Below, in pieces: positions 1 to 8,739 of a stretch of 34,565 nucleotides of DNA. This stretch comes from Deltaproteobacteria bacterium. Its GTDB lineage: Bacteria > Desulfobacterota > GWC2-55-46 > JAJCZF01. Positions within the stretch are counted from its first letter, which is position 1. Every line of letters begins with the position of its first letter. The notes beneath the pieces are model-generated. The model searched no databases and was not told the origin of the DNA. It saw nothing but the letters and a program-made list of their open reading frames with translations. The position numbers and the translations under genes were made by a program. The DNA is taken from the NCBI GenBank assembly GCA_029262535.1, contig JAJCZF010000059.1:1-34565 (forward strand), read 5' to 3'.

Positions 1-645
1 GTATGCGTTGACGCCGATTTCTTTGTAAAGATAGTCGCATTCGCCAAAGAGCACGACATGATGGTCATCCACGATCTCGCCTACGCCGACGTGGTATTCG
101 ACGGTTACAAGGCCCCAAGTTTTCTTGAGGCTCCGGGCGCGAAGGATGTCGGCGTTGAGTTTTTCTCGCTCTCCAAGAGTTACAATATGCCGGGCTGGCG
201 CGTAGGGTTTTGCGTCGGTAATAAGAAGATGGTCGCCGCGCTCACGCGCATAAAGAGCTATCTCGACTACGGCATGTTCCAGCCCATCCAGATAGCCTCG
301 ATCATAGCCCTAAAGGGCGACCAATCATGCGTCGGCGAGATAGTAGATATGTACAGAAAACGGCGCGACGTCTTGATTAGAAGCTTCGGACGCGCCGGTT
401 GGGAGATAGAGTCGCCAAAGGCGACGATGTTCGTCTGGGCGCGTATCCCCAAAAAATTCAGGGAGATGGGCTCGCTGGAATTTTCCAAGATGCTCCTTAC
501 CGAAGGCAAGGTCGCCGTATCACCCGGCATAGGTTTCGGTGCATACGGAGACGAATACGTGCGTATTGCGCTTGTTGAGAACGAGCAGCGCATACGTCAG
601 GCGGCTAAAGGTGTGAGGAGGGCGTTCGAGTCTTATAAGGGGTAG
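1..645 (+). CDS. alaC: Alanine/LL-diaminopimelate-type aminotransferase, 3' part
   Basis: The reading frame is open from base 1, so the gene begins before the window and only about 214 C-terminal residues are present. It is a fold-type I PLP-dependent aminotransferase. The PLP-lysine motif [14 protein letters not shown] is seen, preceded by [17 protein letters not shown], where the aspartate and tyrosine contact the cofactor. The C-terminal half has [19 protein letters not shown], including the substrate-carboxylate arginine. These words resemble the glutamate–pyruvate transaminase AlaC more than DapL, but the two are hard to separate from a fragment. The expected reaction is transfer of an amino group between glutamate and pyruvate or a related keto acid in the cytosol. 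It lies upstream of hom and thrC on the same strand but is separated from them by 465 bases of repeats, so co-transcription is uncertain. Confidence 0.88.
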   Translation, partial: VCVDADFFVKIVAFAKEHDMMVIHDLAYADVVFDGYKAPSFLEAPGAKDVGVEFFSLSKSYNMPGWRVGFCVGNKKMVAALTRIKSYLDYGMFQPIQIASIIALKGDQSCVGEIVDMYRKRRDVLIRSFGRAGWEIESPKATMFVWARIPKKFREMGSLEFSKMLLTEGKVAVSPGIGFGAYGDEYVRIALVENEQRIRQAAKGVRRAFESYKG

Positions 646-656
646 GGGGGCAAACA

Positions 657-857
657 ATGGAGCTTTCTTACGACATCGTATGAGCAGCCGTATACTTGGT
701 ATCCGGGGTAGTGAACATTGTCTTTCGCAAATTTTTAGCTAGAGTTAGTTATAGCGTTATTGGTTATGGTGTTGGACTATGGGAAATCTTTCTTCCCATA
801 GCAGGTGTTGCTTTTGTCATAGTGAGTTTGTTCTTATTTGAAAAAGCATTTTTTTAG
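657..857 (+). pseudogene. Small membrane-protein ORF interrupted by TGA
   Basis: An ATG at 657 follows a G-rich ribosome site (GGGGGG at 645-650, spacing 6). It encodes eight residues (MELSYDIV) and then meets an in-frame TGA at 681-683. The same frame stays open for another 57 codons to a TAG at 855-857. It reads as a credible small membrane protein with one hydrophobic stretch just after the TGA and a stronger one near the C-terminus (LFLPIAG-like, then VAFVIVSLFLF). A GTG at 711 could start a 48-residue product without crossing the TGA. The segment is more T-rich than neighbouring genes. The simplest reading is a small gene broken by a nonsense mutation. Restart at GTG 711 or TGA read-through are alternatives. 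I do not recognise the family. Confidence 0.4.
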
Positions 858-861
858 GTAA

Positions 862-907
862 TGTAGGTTCTGTAGAGCGTAGCAACGTGCAGCGAAACTC
901 AACAACA
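862..907. repeat. Degenerate GTAG-palindrome repeat (REP-like)
   Basis: This contains TGTAGGTTCTGTAGAGCGTAG followed by GCGAAACTCAACA. It is a diverged copy of the family seen more clearly at 14756, 18509 and 20611: GTAG, then a GTTGGGT arm, a core with GTAGCGAAA, and an ACCCAAC arm. Pairing here is weaker because the arms have drifted. Confidence 0.55.
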
Positions 908-923
908 TCTATGATCTTTACCG

Positions 924-1050
924 CCGGTTCAAGGTTGTACCTTGAACCGGAACGTTAAAACCTGGTAGGGGTTAGAACCGCCGAAAGCGGCAGAGTCATG
1001 CAGGCCGAGAGTTTTTAATGTTCGGTTCAGGGTACAACCCTGAACCGGCA
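924..1050. repeat. Inverted pair of GGTTCA-type hairpins
   Basis: Two hairpins of the same family lie in opposite orientation. The first (924-950) has perfect 12-bp arms CCGGTTCAAGGT and ACCTTGAACCGG around TGT, followed by AACGTTAAAA. The second (1023-1047) has arms CGGTTCAGGGT and ACCCTGAACCG around ACA, preceded by TTTTTAATGTT. The arms differ between copies (AAGGT against AGGGT) and the opposite arm changes to match. Other copies lie at about 10978, 14909 and 25047. Apart from these elements and the neighbouring REP-like repeats, I see no gene between 858 and 1110. Confidence 0.75.
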
Positions 1051-1063
1051 TAAGTATTATTTC

Positions 1064-1084
1064 GTAGGGTGGGCATTGCCCACC
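1064..1084. repeat. GTAG plus GGTGGGC palindrome, REP-like
   Basis: GTAG at 1064-1067 is followed by perfect 7-bp arms GGTGGGC and GCCCACC around ATT, then GTTTTT. The layout (GTAG at the foot of a palindrome) matches REP elements mobilised by RAYT-type enzymes. It ends 18 bases before the hom ribosome site. The T-run could make it a weak terminator, but so close to hom it more likely sits in the leader. Confidence 0.55.
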
Positions 1085-1110
1085 GTTTTTATAATAACAA
1101 CAGGAGCAAG

Positions 1111-2430
1111 ATGGATAAAATAAATGTAGGAATAATCGGCCTCGGCACGGTCGGCACCGGCACGGCCAAGGTTATAATCGAGAACGCCGACGTGATAAGC
1201 AACAAGCTCGGCTGTGAGCTTGTTGTTAAGAGGGCCGCCGACATGGACCTAGACCGCGACCGGGGGCTTGACTTCGGCGAAGGTGTTTTGACAAACGACG
1301 CAAACGCCGTCATTACCGACCCGGATATCTCGATAATCGTCGAACTCATTGGCGGTACGACCATTGCCAAGGATTTCGTGACGGAGGCCCTTCGTAACGG
1401 CAAACATGTCGTCACGGCAAATAAGGCCCTTCTCTCGATACACGGCAGGGAGATTTTTGCTCTGGCCCGCGAAAAAGGTTTGACCGTCGGTTTTGAAGCC
1501 GCTGTGGGCGGCGGTATACCGTGTCTAAAGGCCCTTAAAGAGGGGCTTTCGGCCAACAGGATAGAGTCGATATATGGTATAATTAACGGTACGGCAAACT
1601 ATATTCTCACAAAGATGACCGAAGAGGGCGGCGACTTCGACGAGGTTCTCGCCGACGCATCGGCCAGGGGTTATGCCGAGGCCGATCCGTCCAATGACGT
1701 GGACGGCAACGACACGGTCCACAAGCTTGCGCTCCTCATGGATATAGCCTACGGCACGGTCGTTGATCTCGACGATATCTACATGGAGGGCATTAGAAAT
1801 ATCAATCCGATAGATATCGACTTTGCGCACGGTTTCGGTTACGTCATAAAGCTACTTGCCGTGACCAAGCTAAACGGCGACGAGGTAGAGGCCCGCGTAC
1901 ACCCGACGATGATACCGGGCAATCACCCGCTCGCCTCGGTCGATGGTGTTTATAACGCCGTATTCATAAACGGCGACGTAGTAGGCTCGACCATGTACTA
2001 CGGACACGGCGCGGGCATGATGGCCACGGCCAGCGCGGTAGTGGCCGACGTCGTTGATATCGCAAGGGATATACATGCCAAGGCCCCGAACAGGATCACG
2101 CCCTTCGGCTGGGTCGATTCGGCCTTAAAGGATATCAAGATCGCCTCTATGGACGAGCTGGAGTTGCCCTATTATTTGAGATTTCTGGTGGTCGATAAAC
2201 CCGGCGTTCTTTCTACAATATCGGGTCTGCTCGGCGAGAATAATATCAGCATATCCTCGGTAGTACAGCCGGAGCGTGAGGAGGGGACACTCGTACCTCT
2301 CGTAATCGTTACCCATACGGCGCGTGAGAAGGAACTGCGCTCAGCCGTTTCGCAGATAGAAGAGTTAGAAGTGGTCTCCGGAGAGACCGTCATATTAAGG
2401 ATTGAGGAGCAACTTGGTGGAACCGAATAA
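1111..2430 (+). CDS. hom: Homoserine dehydrogenase
   Basis: NAD(P)-dependent reduction of aspartate-4-semialdehyde to homoserine, the branch point to threonine and methionine, in the cytosol. The 439-residue protein has an N-terminal Rossmann motif GIIGLGTVGTG, the catalytic-domain block EAAVGGGIPCLKALKEGL followed by INGTANYIL, and a C-terminal ACT domain (about residues 354-435, from YYLRFLVVDKPGVLSTISGL). Length is typical of the monofunctional ACT-containing form, which is usually feedback-inhibited by threonine. The start at 1111 has AGGAG at 1102-1106; an upstream in-frame GTG at 1069 falls inside a palindromic repeat and is rejected. The end overlaps thrC by 14 bases, so the two are translationally coupled. 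Confidence 0.95.
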   Translation: MDKINVGIIGLGTVGTGTAKVIIENADVISNKLGCELVVKRAADMDLDRDRGLDFGEGVLTNDANAVITDPDISIIVELIGGTTIAKDFVTEALRNGKHVVTANKALLSIHGREIFALAREKGLTVGFEAAVGGGIPCLKALKEGLSANRIESIYGIINGTANYILTKMTEEGGDFDEVLADASARGYAEADPSNDVDGNDTVHKLALLMDIAYGTVVDLDDIYMEGIRNINPIDIDFAHGFGYVIKLLAVTKLNGDEVEARVHPTMIPGNHPLASVDGVYNAVFINGDVVGSTMYYGHGAGMMATASAVVADVVDIARDIHAKAPNRITPFGWVDSALKDIKIASMDELELPYYLRFLVVDKPGVLSTISGLLGENNISISSVVQPEREEGTLVPLVIVTHTAREKELRSAVSQIEELEVVSGETVILRIEEQLGGTE

Positions 2431-3493
2431 AAAGGCTATCTGGAACGGAATTATAAGAGAGTACCGCGACTACCTGCCGGAAATATCGAACGGCAATATA
2501 GTAACGCTCAACGAAGGCAATACGCCTCTGATCGAATCGACCAACCTTGTCGACAAGGTTGGAAATATCCGCTTGCTTTTTAAGTTCGAGGGGCTTAACC
2601 CGACCGGTTCGTTCAAGGACCGGGGCATGACCTTTGCTGTCTCAAAGGCGAAGGAAGACGGCTCGACGGCGGTTATATGCGCCTCCACCGGCAATACCTC
2701 GGCAGCTGCCGCGGCCTATGCGGCAAAGGCCGGAATGAAGGCCTACGTGCTCGTTCCGGCCGGTAATATCGCCCTTGGCAAGCTCTCTCAGGCGATGATC
2801 CATAACGCCATCGTCATGGAGGTAGCCGGCAGCTTCGACGACGCGCTCGACCTGGTAAAAGAGGTGTCGAAGAACTACCCGGTAACGATGGTAAACTCAC
2901 TGAACCCCTTTCGCATAGAGGGGCAAAAGACCGCGGCCTTTGAGGTATGCGAGGCTTTAGGTTTTGCGCCGACCTATCACTTCCTGCCGGTCGGCAACGC
3001 CGGTAATATCACGGCCTACTGGCGCGGTTATAAAGAATTTAAAGAAAAAGGCATCGTCGCAGGCCTGCCCAAGATGATGGGTTTTCAGGCAGAGGGCGCG
3101 GCCCCGATAGTGCGCGGCGAGGTAGTAGAGCACCCCGATACGATAGCAACGGCCATAAGGATAGGTAACCCGGCGAGCTGGGACGGCGCGATAGAGGCCC
3201 GCGACGAGTCGGGCGGAGTGATCGATCTGGTATCGGACGCCGATATTCTTGCGGCCTATAACCTGCTTGCATCCCGTGAGGGCGTATTTTGCGAACCGGC
3301 GAGCGCCGCATCTGTCGCCGGAGTGATAAAGATGGTTGAACGCGGTGAGCTCGAAGACGGCGACACCGTAGTATGCACCCTGACCGGCCACGGCCTCAAA
3401 GACCCGGACCGCGCTATATCAGAGGCATCTGAGACGATAAAGGTAAGACCGGTAATGGACGAGATCCTTGCGGTGATGGGTTTTGGATCGTAG
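2417..3493 (+). CDS. thrC: Threonine synthase
   Basis: Converts O-phosphohomoserine to threonine and phosphate with PLP. The PLP lysine is in NPTGSFKDRGM (about Lys67), and STGNTSAAAAAYAAKAG and the glycine-rich PVGNAGNITAYWRG loop are present. At 358 residues it is the short bacterial type (Bacillus-like), lacking the N-terminal extension of the long form. I chose GTG at 2417 because GAGGAG at 2404-2409 lies seven bases upstream; TTG at 2414 would be too close. The first codons lie within the end of hom. Together with hom and apgM it makes a threonine operon in which the classical GHMP homoserine kinase ThrB is absent. Confidence 0.93.
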   Translation: MEPNKKAIWNGIIREYRDYLPEISNGNIVTLNEGNTPLIESTNLVDKVGNIRLLFKFEGLNPTGSFKDRGMTFAVSKAKEDGSTAVICASTGNTSAAAAAYAAKAGMKAYVLVPAGNIALGKLSQAMIHNAIVMEVAGSFDDALDLVKEVSKNYPVTMVNSLNPFRIEGQKTAAFEVCEALGFAPTYHFLPVGNAGNITAYWRGYKEFKEKGIVAGLPKMMGFQAEGAAPIVRGEVVEHPDTIATAIRIGNPASWDGAIEARDESGGVIDLVSDADILAAYNLLASREGVFCEPASAASVAGVIKMVERGELEDGDTVVCTLTGHGLKDPDRAISEASETIKVRPVMDEILAVMGFGS

Positions 3494-3523
3494 GGCTTTT
3501 ACTTAATCGAGAAAGATATAATA

Positions 3524-4717
3524 TTGAAATATATAATCCTAATAGGCGACGGCATGGCCGACGCTCCGATTGAACGGCTTGGCGGCAAGACGCCGCTTCA
3601 GTATGCGCCGACGCCGGTAATGGACTCACTCGCCACTTGTGGCAGGCTTGGCCTTTTCAAGTCCGTGCCCGAGGGTTACCCGCCGGGCAGCGACGTAGCG
3701 AACCTCTCCATACTCGGTTATAACCCTGAGAAATATTATACGGGGCGCGCCCCGCTTGAGGCCGCGTCGATGGGTATCACGCTCGCGCCCGGAGAGATCG
3801 CCTTTCGCACGAACCTCGTGACGCTTACCGAAGAGAACGGCGCTACGATTATGGGCGACTATTCGGCGGGCCACATTACGACCGAAGAGGGCGCCGATAT
3901 CATAAAGTCTCTCGACGAGGGGCTCTGCGATAGAGGCGTGCGTTTTCATCCGGGCAAGAGCTATCGCCACCTCATGGTCTGGTCGGGCGACCCCGATTCG
4001 CTTGAGTTCACGCCGCCGCACGATATATCGGACCGCGAGATCGCGCCGCACCTGCCCAAGGGTCAGGGCTCCGACTTTCTACTTGAATTGATGAAGGCTT
4101 CTCAGGAGATCTTGAAAGATCACCCTGTAAATCTCGCGCGTATTAAAGACGGGAAGAATCCCGCGACCTCGATATGGCTATGGGGTCACGGCAGCGCTCC
4201 CGAGATGGAGACGATAAAAGAACGCTTCGGCCTCGACGGTTCTATCATAAGCGCCGTTGACCTGATGAACGGAATCGGCGTCTATGCGGGGCTTGACGTA
4301 ATAGAAGTACCCGGCGTCACCGGTTATATCGACACCAACTATGAGGGCAAGGCAAGTTACGCGCTTGATGCCTTAAAGGAAAAGGATTTCATATGCGTGC
4401 ATGTAGAGGCGCCGGACGAGGCCGGACATCAGGGCGACCTTGACGCAAAGTTAAAGGCCATTACCGACTTTGACAGACGCATAGTCGGACCGATTGTAGA
4501 GGGCGCAAAGGCCTTTGGCGATTTCAGGGTTTTGGTCCTTCCCGACCACCCGACGCCGGTCGAAACAAAGACCCATACCTCCGACCCCGTGCCGTTTGTG
4601 CTCTTTGATACAACCGCGCCAGGCGGTCCAGGCTCTATCTTTACCGAGGCCGAAGCAGCCTCCACCGGGCTTGTCCTGGATTGTACCGAGATGACCAACG
4701 AGTTTTTTGTTAAATAA
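3524..4717 (+). CDS. apgM: Archaeal-type iPGM; probable homoserine kinase (ThrB-replacing)
   Basis: A 397-residue member of the alkaline-phosphatase superfamily, group of cofactor-independent phosphoglycerate mutases. Metal-site residues are visible: Asp9 in IGDGMAD, the likely phospho-serine Ser62 in GSDVANLSILGYNP, HVEAPDEAGHQGD, and LPDHPTP plus THTSDPVPF near the C-terminus. The family interconverts 2- and 3-phosphoglycerate, but a subfamily found next to hom and thrC has been proposed to phosphorylate homoserine. The gene starts 30 bases after thrC, and no ThrB is in the cluster, which favours that role here. The start is TTG (3524) with only a weak GAGAAAGA ribosome site. Activity cannot be decided from sequence alone. 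Confidence 0.88.
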   Translation: MKYIILIGDGMADAPIERLGGKTPLQYAPTPVMDSLATCGRLGLFKSVPEGYPPGSDVANLSILGYNPEKYYTGRAPLEAASMGITLAPGEIAFRTNLVTLTEENGATIMGDYSAGHITTEEGADIIKSLDEGLCDRGVRFHPGKSYRHLMVWSGDPDSLEFTPPHDISDREIAPHLPKGQGSDFLLELMKASQEILKDHPVNLARIKDGKNPATSIWLWGHGSAPEMETIKERFGLDGSIISAVDLMNGIGVYAGLDVIEVPGVTGYIDTNYEGKASYALDALKEKDFICVHVEAPDEAGHQGDLDAKLKAITDFDRRIVGPIVEGAKAFGDFRVLVLPDHPTPVETKTHTSDPVPFVLFDTTAPGGPGSIFTEAEAASTGLVLDCTEMTNEFFVK

Positions 4718-4731
4718 AGAGAGCTAAAATA

Positions 4732-4825
4732 TTGTCATTCTGAGCAAAGCGAAGAATCTCAGGCTATGAGCGCTTTAGTAGTATATTGATAGCTTGAGAC
4801 CTTTCGCTTTGCCCAAGGTGACAGC
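4732..4825. repeat. Inverted pair of TGTCAYYCTGAGC repeats between convergent genes
   Basis: The first copy (4732-4762) reads TGTCATTCTGAGCAAAGCGA then AGAATCTCAGG. The second (4793-4824) is the same family on the other strand (TGTCACCTTGGGCAAAGCGA then AAGGTCTC). Each can fold alone (ATTCT/AGAAT and ACCTT/AAGGT, a compensated change), and the two can also pair with each other as one long hairpin. The pair fills the gap between apgM (+) and the glycosyltransferase operon (−), so it could act as a two-way transcription stop, although a clear T-run is lacking. Confidence 0.75.
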
Positions 4826-4843
4826 TATTTAAATCCTATTACC

Positions 4844-6712
4844 TTACCTCTTATCCTTCTTTGAAATATCCTCTAATATCTTGACGGCCTTCTTATCTCC
4901 AAGCTCTGCCGCGCGTGCGAGTGCTGCGTTAGCGCCGCTCCGGTCTCCGGTATTGAGATAGAGTATGCCAAGGTTCATATAGGCCCCGGCGTAGTATGGG
5001 TTTATGAGGAGGGCGCGCCTGAATGCCTCTTCCGCCTTTTTGTACTTACCTTCTTTGAAATATATAATTCCAATATTATTCGCCCCCAGGACGAGCGACG
5101 GATCGAGCGACAGGGCGCGTTCAAAATCAGCTAAGGCAAGTTTATATTTCCCCTTATCCATAAACTCAAGGCCGCGGTTGTTGTAGGCAAGGGCGTAGTC
5201 GGGCTCTACCCTGATGGCCTCGTTAAAGTCGGCCATTGCCCGGTCGTGATCTCCCATATAGCGGTAGGTGAGGCCGCGGTTATTGTAGGTCATCGCCTTT
5301 GTGGGATTTATTGCGATAGAGGTATTGAAGTCGGAAAGGGCCTCGTCATATAGGCCGGCCTTTCGGAATATATTGCCACGGTCGTTATACGGGCCGGGGA
5401 TTCGGTTTGGATATATCTTTATCTGATGGGACCAGAGCGAGAGGGAATCGCGCCATACGCGCCCCTGCTTGATCGTTAAGAAAGATAGGAGCGCCATCAT
5501 AGAAGATAAAAGGGCGACGAGCAATATTCGCGCGCCAGGTTTGCGCAGACCGGAATATAGAAAAGAGATTATCAGTCCCACCAGTAAGAGTGGCGCGATA
5601 CCCGGCAGGTAGGTATAGCGGTCGGCGGCCGCTTGGGAGCCGACCTGTATGATGCCGATAACCGGCGCGAGTGTTACGAGGTAGTAGGCCCAAAGCGCGG
5701 TAAAGAGCCCCGAGCGGCGCGCCATGACAACGGCCATGACGGTAAAAAATAGTATTAGCGCTATCGAGCCGAGATACTCGAATGAGAAGAGCTTCGGGTC
5801 CACGGGGTAGGGATATATGGGCGCGAGACCGGAGGGCCAAAGAGTCTTTACGAGGTAGAAGATATAAGCGCGCGCGGCAACGAGCAGGCGTGTTGCCAGC
5901 GGGTCTGTGGCGATGGCGTGAGCGCTCGATTGAGCGAGCATGGTAACTGCCGACGCCGCTGCCGCAAGCAGGAAGAATGGAATCTTTTCAAAGAGCGTTC
6001 TACGGAAGGCCCATGCGCCTTTACTGCTGCCGAAACGTCCAAGCGGATAAAAGTCCAGGATAATAAGAACGATAGGAAAACTTACCGCCATCGGTTTAGA
6101 TAAGAGCGCAAGCAGGAGCGTAAAGAGCGCGACTATATAATATGGTCCACAGCCGCGCCTGCCCGTTGTGTACTTGAGATAAGAGAGCAGTCCCAAGAGA
6201 TAGAAGAACGCGCAGAGCAGGTCTTTTCGTTCCGATACCCATACGACACTCTCGACGCGAAGCGGGTGCAGGCCGAAGAGAAGCGCCGTGACAATAGGCG
6301 TGACCAGCGCCCCGGTCGTTGAGAGGGAATAAATGCCGAGCGAGCCGCTCCGCGCGGCTTCGTCGTAGAGCCTTCTTGTTAAGAGGAATACGAGGAAGGT
6401 ATTAAAGCTATGAATCATGACGCTCATCAGGTGGTGACCGCGCGGGTCGAGGCCGAAGAGCGCATGGTCGAGCGCGTGTGAGATTATCGTTAGCGGGTGC
6501 CAGTTGCCGGCGACGACCTCTGTAAAAGCGGAGACTATCATAGAGGCGTCGAAGCGGCGGATGAGCAGGTTATTATAGATATAGAGATCGTCGTCGAAGC
6601 TCACGAAGGCGGCGTTCACCGACGGAAGGAATACGACAAAGGTTATAACCGCCACAAAAAGCGCCCATGCCCATAGGCCTCGCTCGGAATTGTCTTCGCT
6701 CCCAAAAGTCAT
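4844..6712 (-). CDS. TMTC-like GT-C membrane glycosyltransferase with C-terminal TPRs (paralogue 1)
   Basis: A 622-residue inner-membrane protein. An N-terminal helix (about 14-32) is followed by FDDD (39-42), the acidic motif typical of GT-C glycosyltransferases in the first outer loop. Next comes GNWHPLTIISHALDHALFGL, several more helices, and HPLRVESVVWVSERKDLL, which parallels the HPIHTEAVAG block of eukaryotic TMTC O-mannosyltransferases. From about residue 430 at least four TPRs follow (YNNRGLTYRYMGDHDRAMADF and similar). Such enzymes are thought to move a sugar from a polyprenyl-phosphate carrier to protein or glycan outside the membrane; the substrate is unknown. It is the last gene of the − strand operon, overlapping its upstream paralogue by ATGA (6709-6712). 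Confidence 0.8.
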   Translation of the reverse strand: MTFGSEDNSERGLWAWALFVAVITFVVFLPSVNAAFVSFDDDLYIYNNLLIRRFDASMIVSAFTEVVAGNWHPLTIISHALDHALFGLDPRGHHLMSVMIHSFNTFLVFLLTRRLYDEAARSGSLGIYSLSTTGALVTPIVTALLFGLHPLRVESVVWVSERKDLLCAFFYLLGLLSYLKYTTGRRGCGPYYIVALFTLLLALLSKPMAVSFPIVLIILDFYPLGRFGSSKGAWAFRRTLFEKIPFFLLAAAASAVTMLAQSSAHAIATDPLATRLLVAARAYIFYLVKTLWPSGLAPIYPYPVDPKLFSFEYLGSIALILFFTVMAVVMARRSGLFTALWAYYLVTLAPVIGIIQVGSQAAADRYTYLPGIAPLLLVGLIISFLYSGLRKPGARILLVALLSSMMALLSFLTIKQGRVWRDSLSLWSHQIKIYPNRIPGPYNDRGNIFRKAGLYDEALSDFNTSIAINPTKAMTYNNRGLTYRYMGDHDRAMADFNEAIRVEPDYALAYNNRGLEFMDKGKYKLALADFERALSLDPSLVLGANNIGIIYFKEGKYKKAEEAFRRALLINPYYAGAYMNLGILYLNTGDRSGANAALARAAELGDKKAVKILEDISKKDKR

Positions 6713-8739
6713 CTTCTCTTACCGTCTGAGATCTGTTTTATAATTTCAGCGTAATATTTCGCTTTTTCGAGGTCGCCGGAGAGCCTGTAGGCGACCTCTA
6801 GATTTATATACGGGTCCGGTATGGACGGGTCGAGTTCAAGAGCGCGGGTCAGGTCCTTGATGGCCTCGTCATACCTGCCTGCGTTCAGTAGAACCCCTCC
6901 ACGGTTATTATATTGGTCGGCGCTCTTTTGGTCAATCTCAATAGCGGCCGTAAGGTCCTTTATGGCCAAGGCCCTCCTTCCGGTATTTTCAAATAGTATA
7001 GCCCTGTTGTTCAAGGCCGAAGCGTTATTGGGATCAATCTGAAGGGCCCTGTCAAAGTCTTTTTCCGCCAACTCCATTTTGCCGATCCTCATCAGCGTTA
7101 TGCCCCGGTTGAGATATGGGACGCTGCGTTTCGGGTCGAGTTCAATCGATCTCGTAAGGTCTCTTAAGGAAGAGTCCATGTCGCCGCTCTTTTGAAAGAG
7201 CAGCCCCCGGTTGTTATAGGCGTCCGGGCTGGACGGCGCCAGGGTGACGGCTCGTGTAAAGTCGGCAAGAGACTCGCTCCCTCTGCCGAGTTCCATAAAG
7301 AGCAGCCCCCTGTTATTATATGCGCTTACTTTTTCCGGTTCTGTTTCTATGGCGCGATTAAAGTCGTCGAGCGCGCCTTCTATCATACCGAGACGAAGCC
7401 GCTCGGAACCGCGATTGTTATAGGGCAGGGCGATACGGTTTGGGTAGAGAGAGATTTGCCGCGTCCAGAGCGAGAGCGTGTCGGCCCAAAAGCCACTCTG
7501 CTTTATTGTTAAGGTAGAAAGAAAGAGAAATAAGACGATAAGAAAGAAAGCAATAAGACGAGACGAGGAGGGCCTGATAGGGGGACGCGAGCTTGATATC
7601 TTGTATATAAGCAGACCGGCTCCGATAGCTACGGCGATAAGTGGCAGGTAGCTATAGCGGTCGGCTGCCTCCTGAACGCCGACCTGTACGATACCGATAA
7701 CAGGTAAGAGCGTGACGACATAGTAACCCCATAGTGCAAGCAGCCACGGTCTCTTCTTTGCGCTGTATAGTGCATAGGCGCTGATAGCAATAAAGATTAA
7801 AAAAGAGAGGCCGTGAACGGGTGACAAGAGCGAGGCGACTTTAGGGTATGGATATATCGGCGAAAGGCCGAATGGCACTATCGTCTTATAGAGATAAAAT
7901 ATAAAACCCTTAAAGACGACGGCGACCCTCGTTGAGAGACTCACCGGGCCGACCATATCTAAGGCGTGATATGCGGCCTGCGTATCATAAGCGACCCAGG
8001 CCGCAAAGAGCGCGAGTGCGAAAAATGGCAGCTTTTCTATTATTACCGATCTAAGCTCCGCCTTACGGCCCAGCGGATATAGGTCCAATATAATAAGGAC
8101 GACGGGTAGAGAGACCGCCATCGGTTTCGATAAGAGCGACAGGGCGAGGAGGCTGAGCGAGAGCATATACCAGCCGGCGCGTCCGCCTGTTACTCTTCTG
8201 TATTTGAGATAAGATAAGATCGTCGCCAGATAAAAGAGGGCGGATAAGAGATCCTTTCTTTCCGAAAGCCAGACGACACTCTCGACCCGTAGCGGGTGGA
8301 GCGCAAATATCAGGGCGCAGGTCGCGGCCCCGTATATCGCGGCTCTATTGCCGTTCTCTCTTGTCTTTGCGGTCTCTGCGATTATGATTAATCTAAAGGA
8401 TAGAAAGAAGAGCAGTATGGTATTTATCGCATGTAAGATATTACTCGTCAGGTGGTGCAAGCCCGGTTTCATTCCGAATAAGGCGATGTCGAGCGCGTGG
8501 GAGAGCATCGTCACCGGGTGGCGATTGCCGAGCACCGAGCCGGTAAAGGACCACTTTATTGTGTCGAGATCAAGCTCTCGTATATTTAGATTATTTACGA
8601 TATATAAGGGATCGTCCCATGAGAGAAAACCGTAACCGAGCGTTGGCAGATAGATCACAAAGGCCCATAGTCCGCAAAATAGCGCGGCTAAGAGCGGCAG
8701 TTTGGATCTTTTTGAATATGGTTCTCTCTCGTTCAACAT
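6709..8739 (-). CDS. TMTC-like GT-C membrane glycosyltransferase with C-terminal TPRs (paralogue 2)
   Basis: The longest (676 residues) of three tandem paralogues. Signature blocks match its neighbours: helix at about 15-33, WDDPLYIVNN with the acidic pair at 42-43, LGNRHPVTMLSHALDIALFG, HPLRVESVVWLSERKDLL, KPMAVSLPVVLIILDLYPLG, and EAADRYSYLP before the last helices. The C-terminal third (from about 430) is a run of roughly seven TPR units with repeated YNNRG starts, more than in the other two copies, so TPR number is what varies in the set. The start ATG follows the stop of the upstream paralogue with no gap (TAG then ATG at 8739). Function is inferred from the family; acceptor and donor are not known. 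Confidence 0.8.
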   Translation of the reverse strand: MLNEREPYSKRSKLPLLAALFCGLWAFVIYLPTLGYGFLSWDDPLYIVNNLNIRELDLDTIKWSFTGSVLGNRHPVTMLSHALDIALFGMKPGLHHLTSNILHAINTILLFFLSFRLIIIAETAKTRENGNRAAIYGAATCALIFALHPLRVESVVWLSERKDLLSALFYLATILSYLKYRRVTGGRAGWYMLSLSLLALSLLSKPMAVSLPVVLIILDLYPLGRKAELRSVIIEKLPFFALALFAAWVAYDTQAAYHALDMVGPVSLSTRVAVVFKGFIFYLYKTIVPFGLSPIYPYPKVASLLSPVHGLSFLIFIAISAYALYSAKKRPWLLALWGYYVVTLLPVIGIVQVGVQEAADRYSYLPLIAVAIGAGLLIYKISSSRPPIRPSSSRLIAFFLIVLFLFLSTLTIKQSGFWADTLSLWTRQISLYPNRIALPYNNRGSERLRLGMIEGALDDFNRAIETEPEKVSAYNNRGLLFMELGRGSESLADFTRAVTLAPSSPDAYNNRGLLFQKSGDMDSSLRDLTRSIELDPKRSVPYLNRGITLMRIGKMELAEKDFDRALQIDPNNASALNNRAILFENTGRRALAIKDLTAAIEIDQKSADQYNNRGGVLLNAGRYDEAIKDLTRALELDPSIPDPYINLEVAYRLSGDLEKAKYYAEIIKQISDGKRR

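Noticed and set aside
681..710. Selenocysteine insertion signal after the TGA
   Set aside because: The only stem (ATAC/GTAT) is four pairs with a UUG loop and no bulged U or GU loop as in bacterial SECIS. No known selenoprotein family matches.
1069..1110. Longer hom start at GTG 1069
   Set aside because: It would lie inside a palindromic repeat, lacks a ribosome site and adds residues not found in the family.
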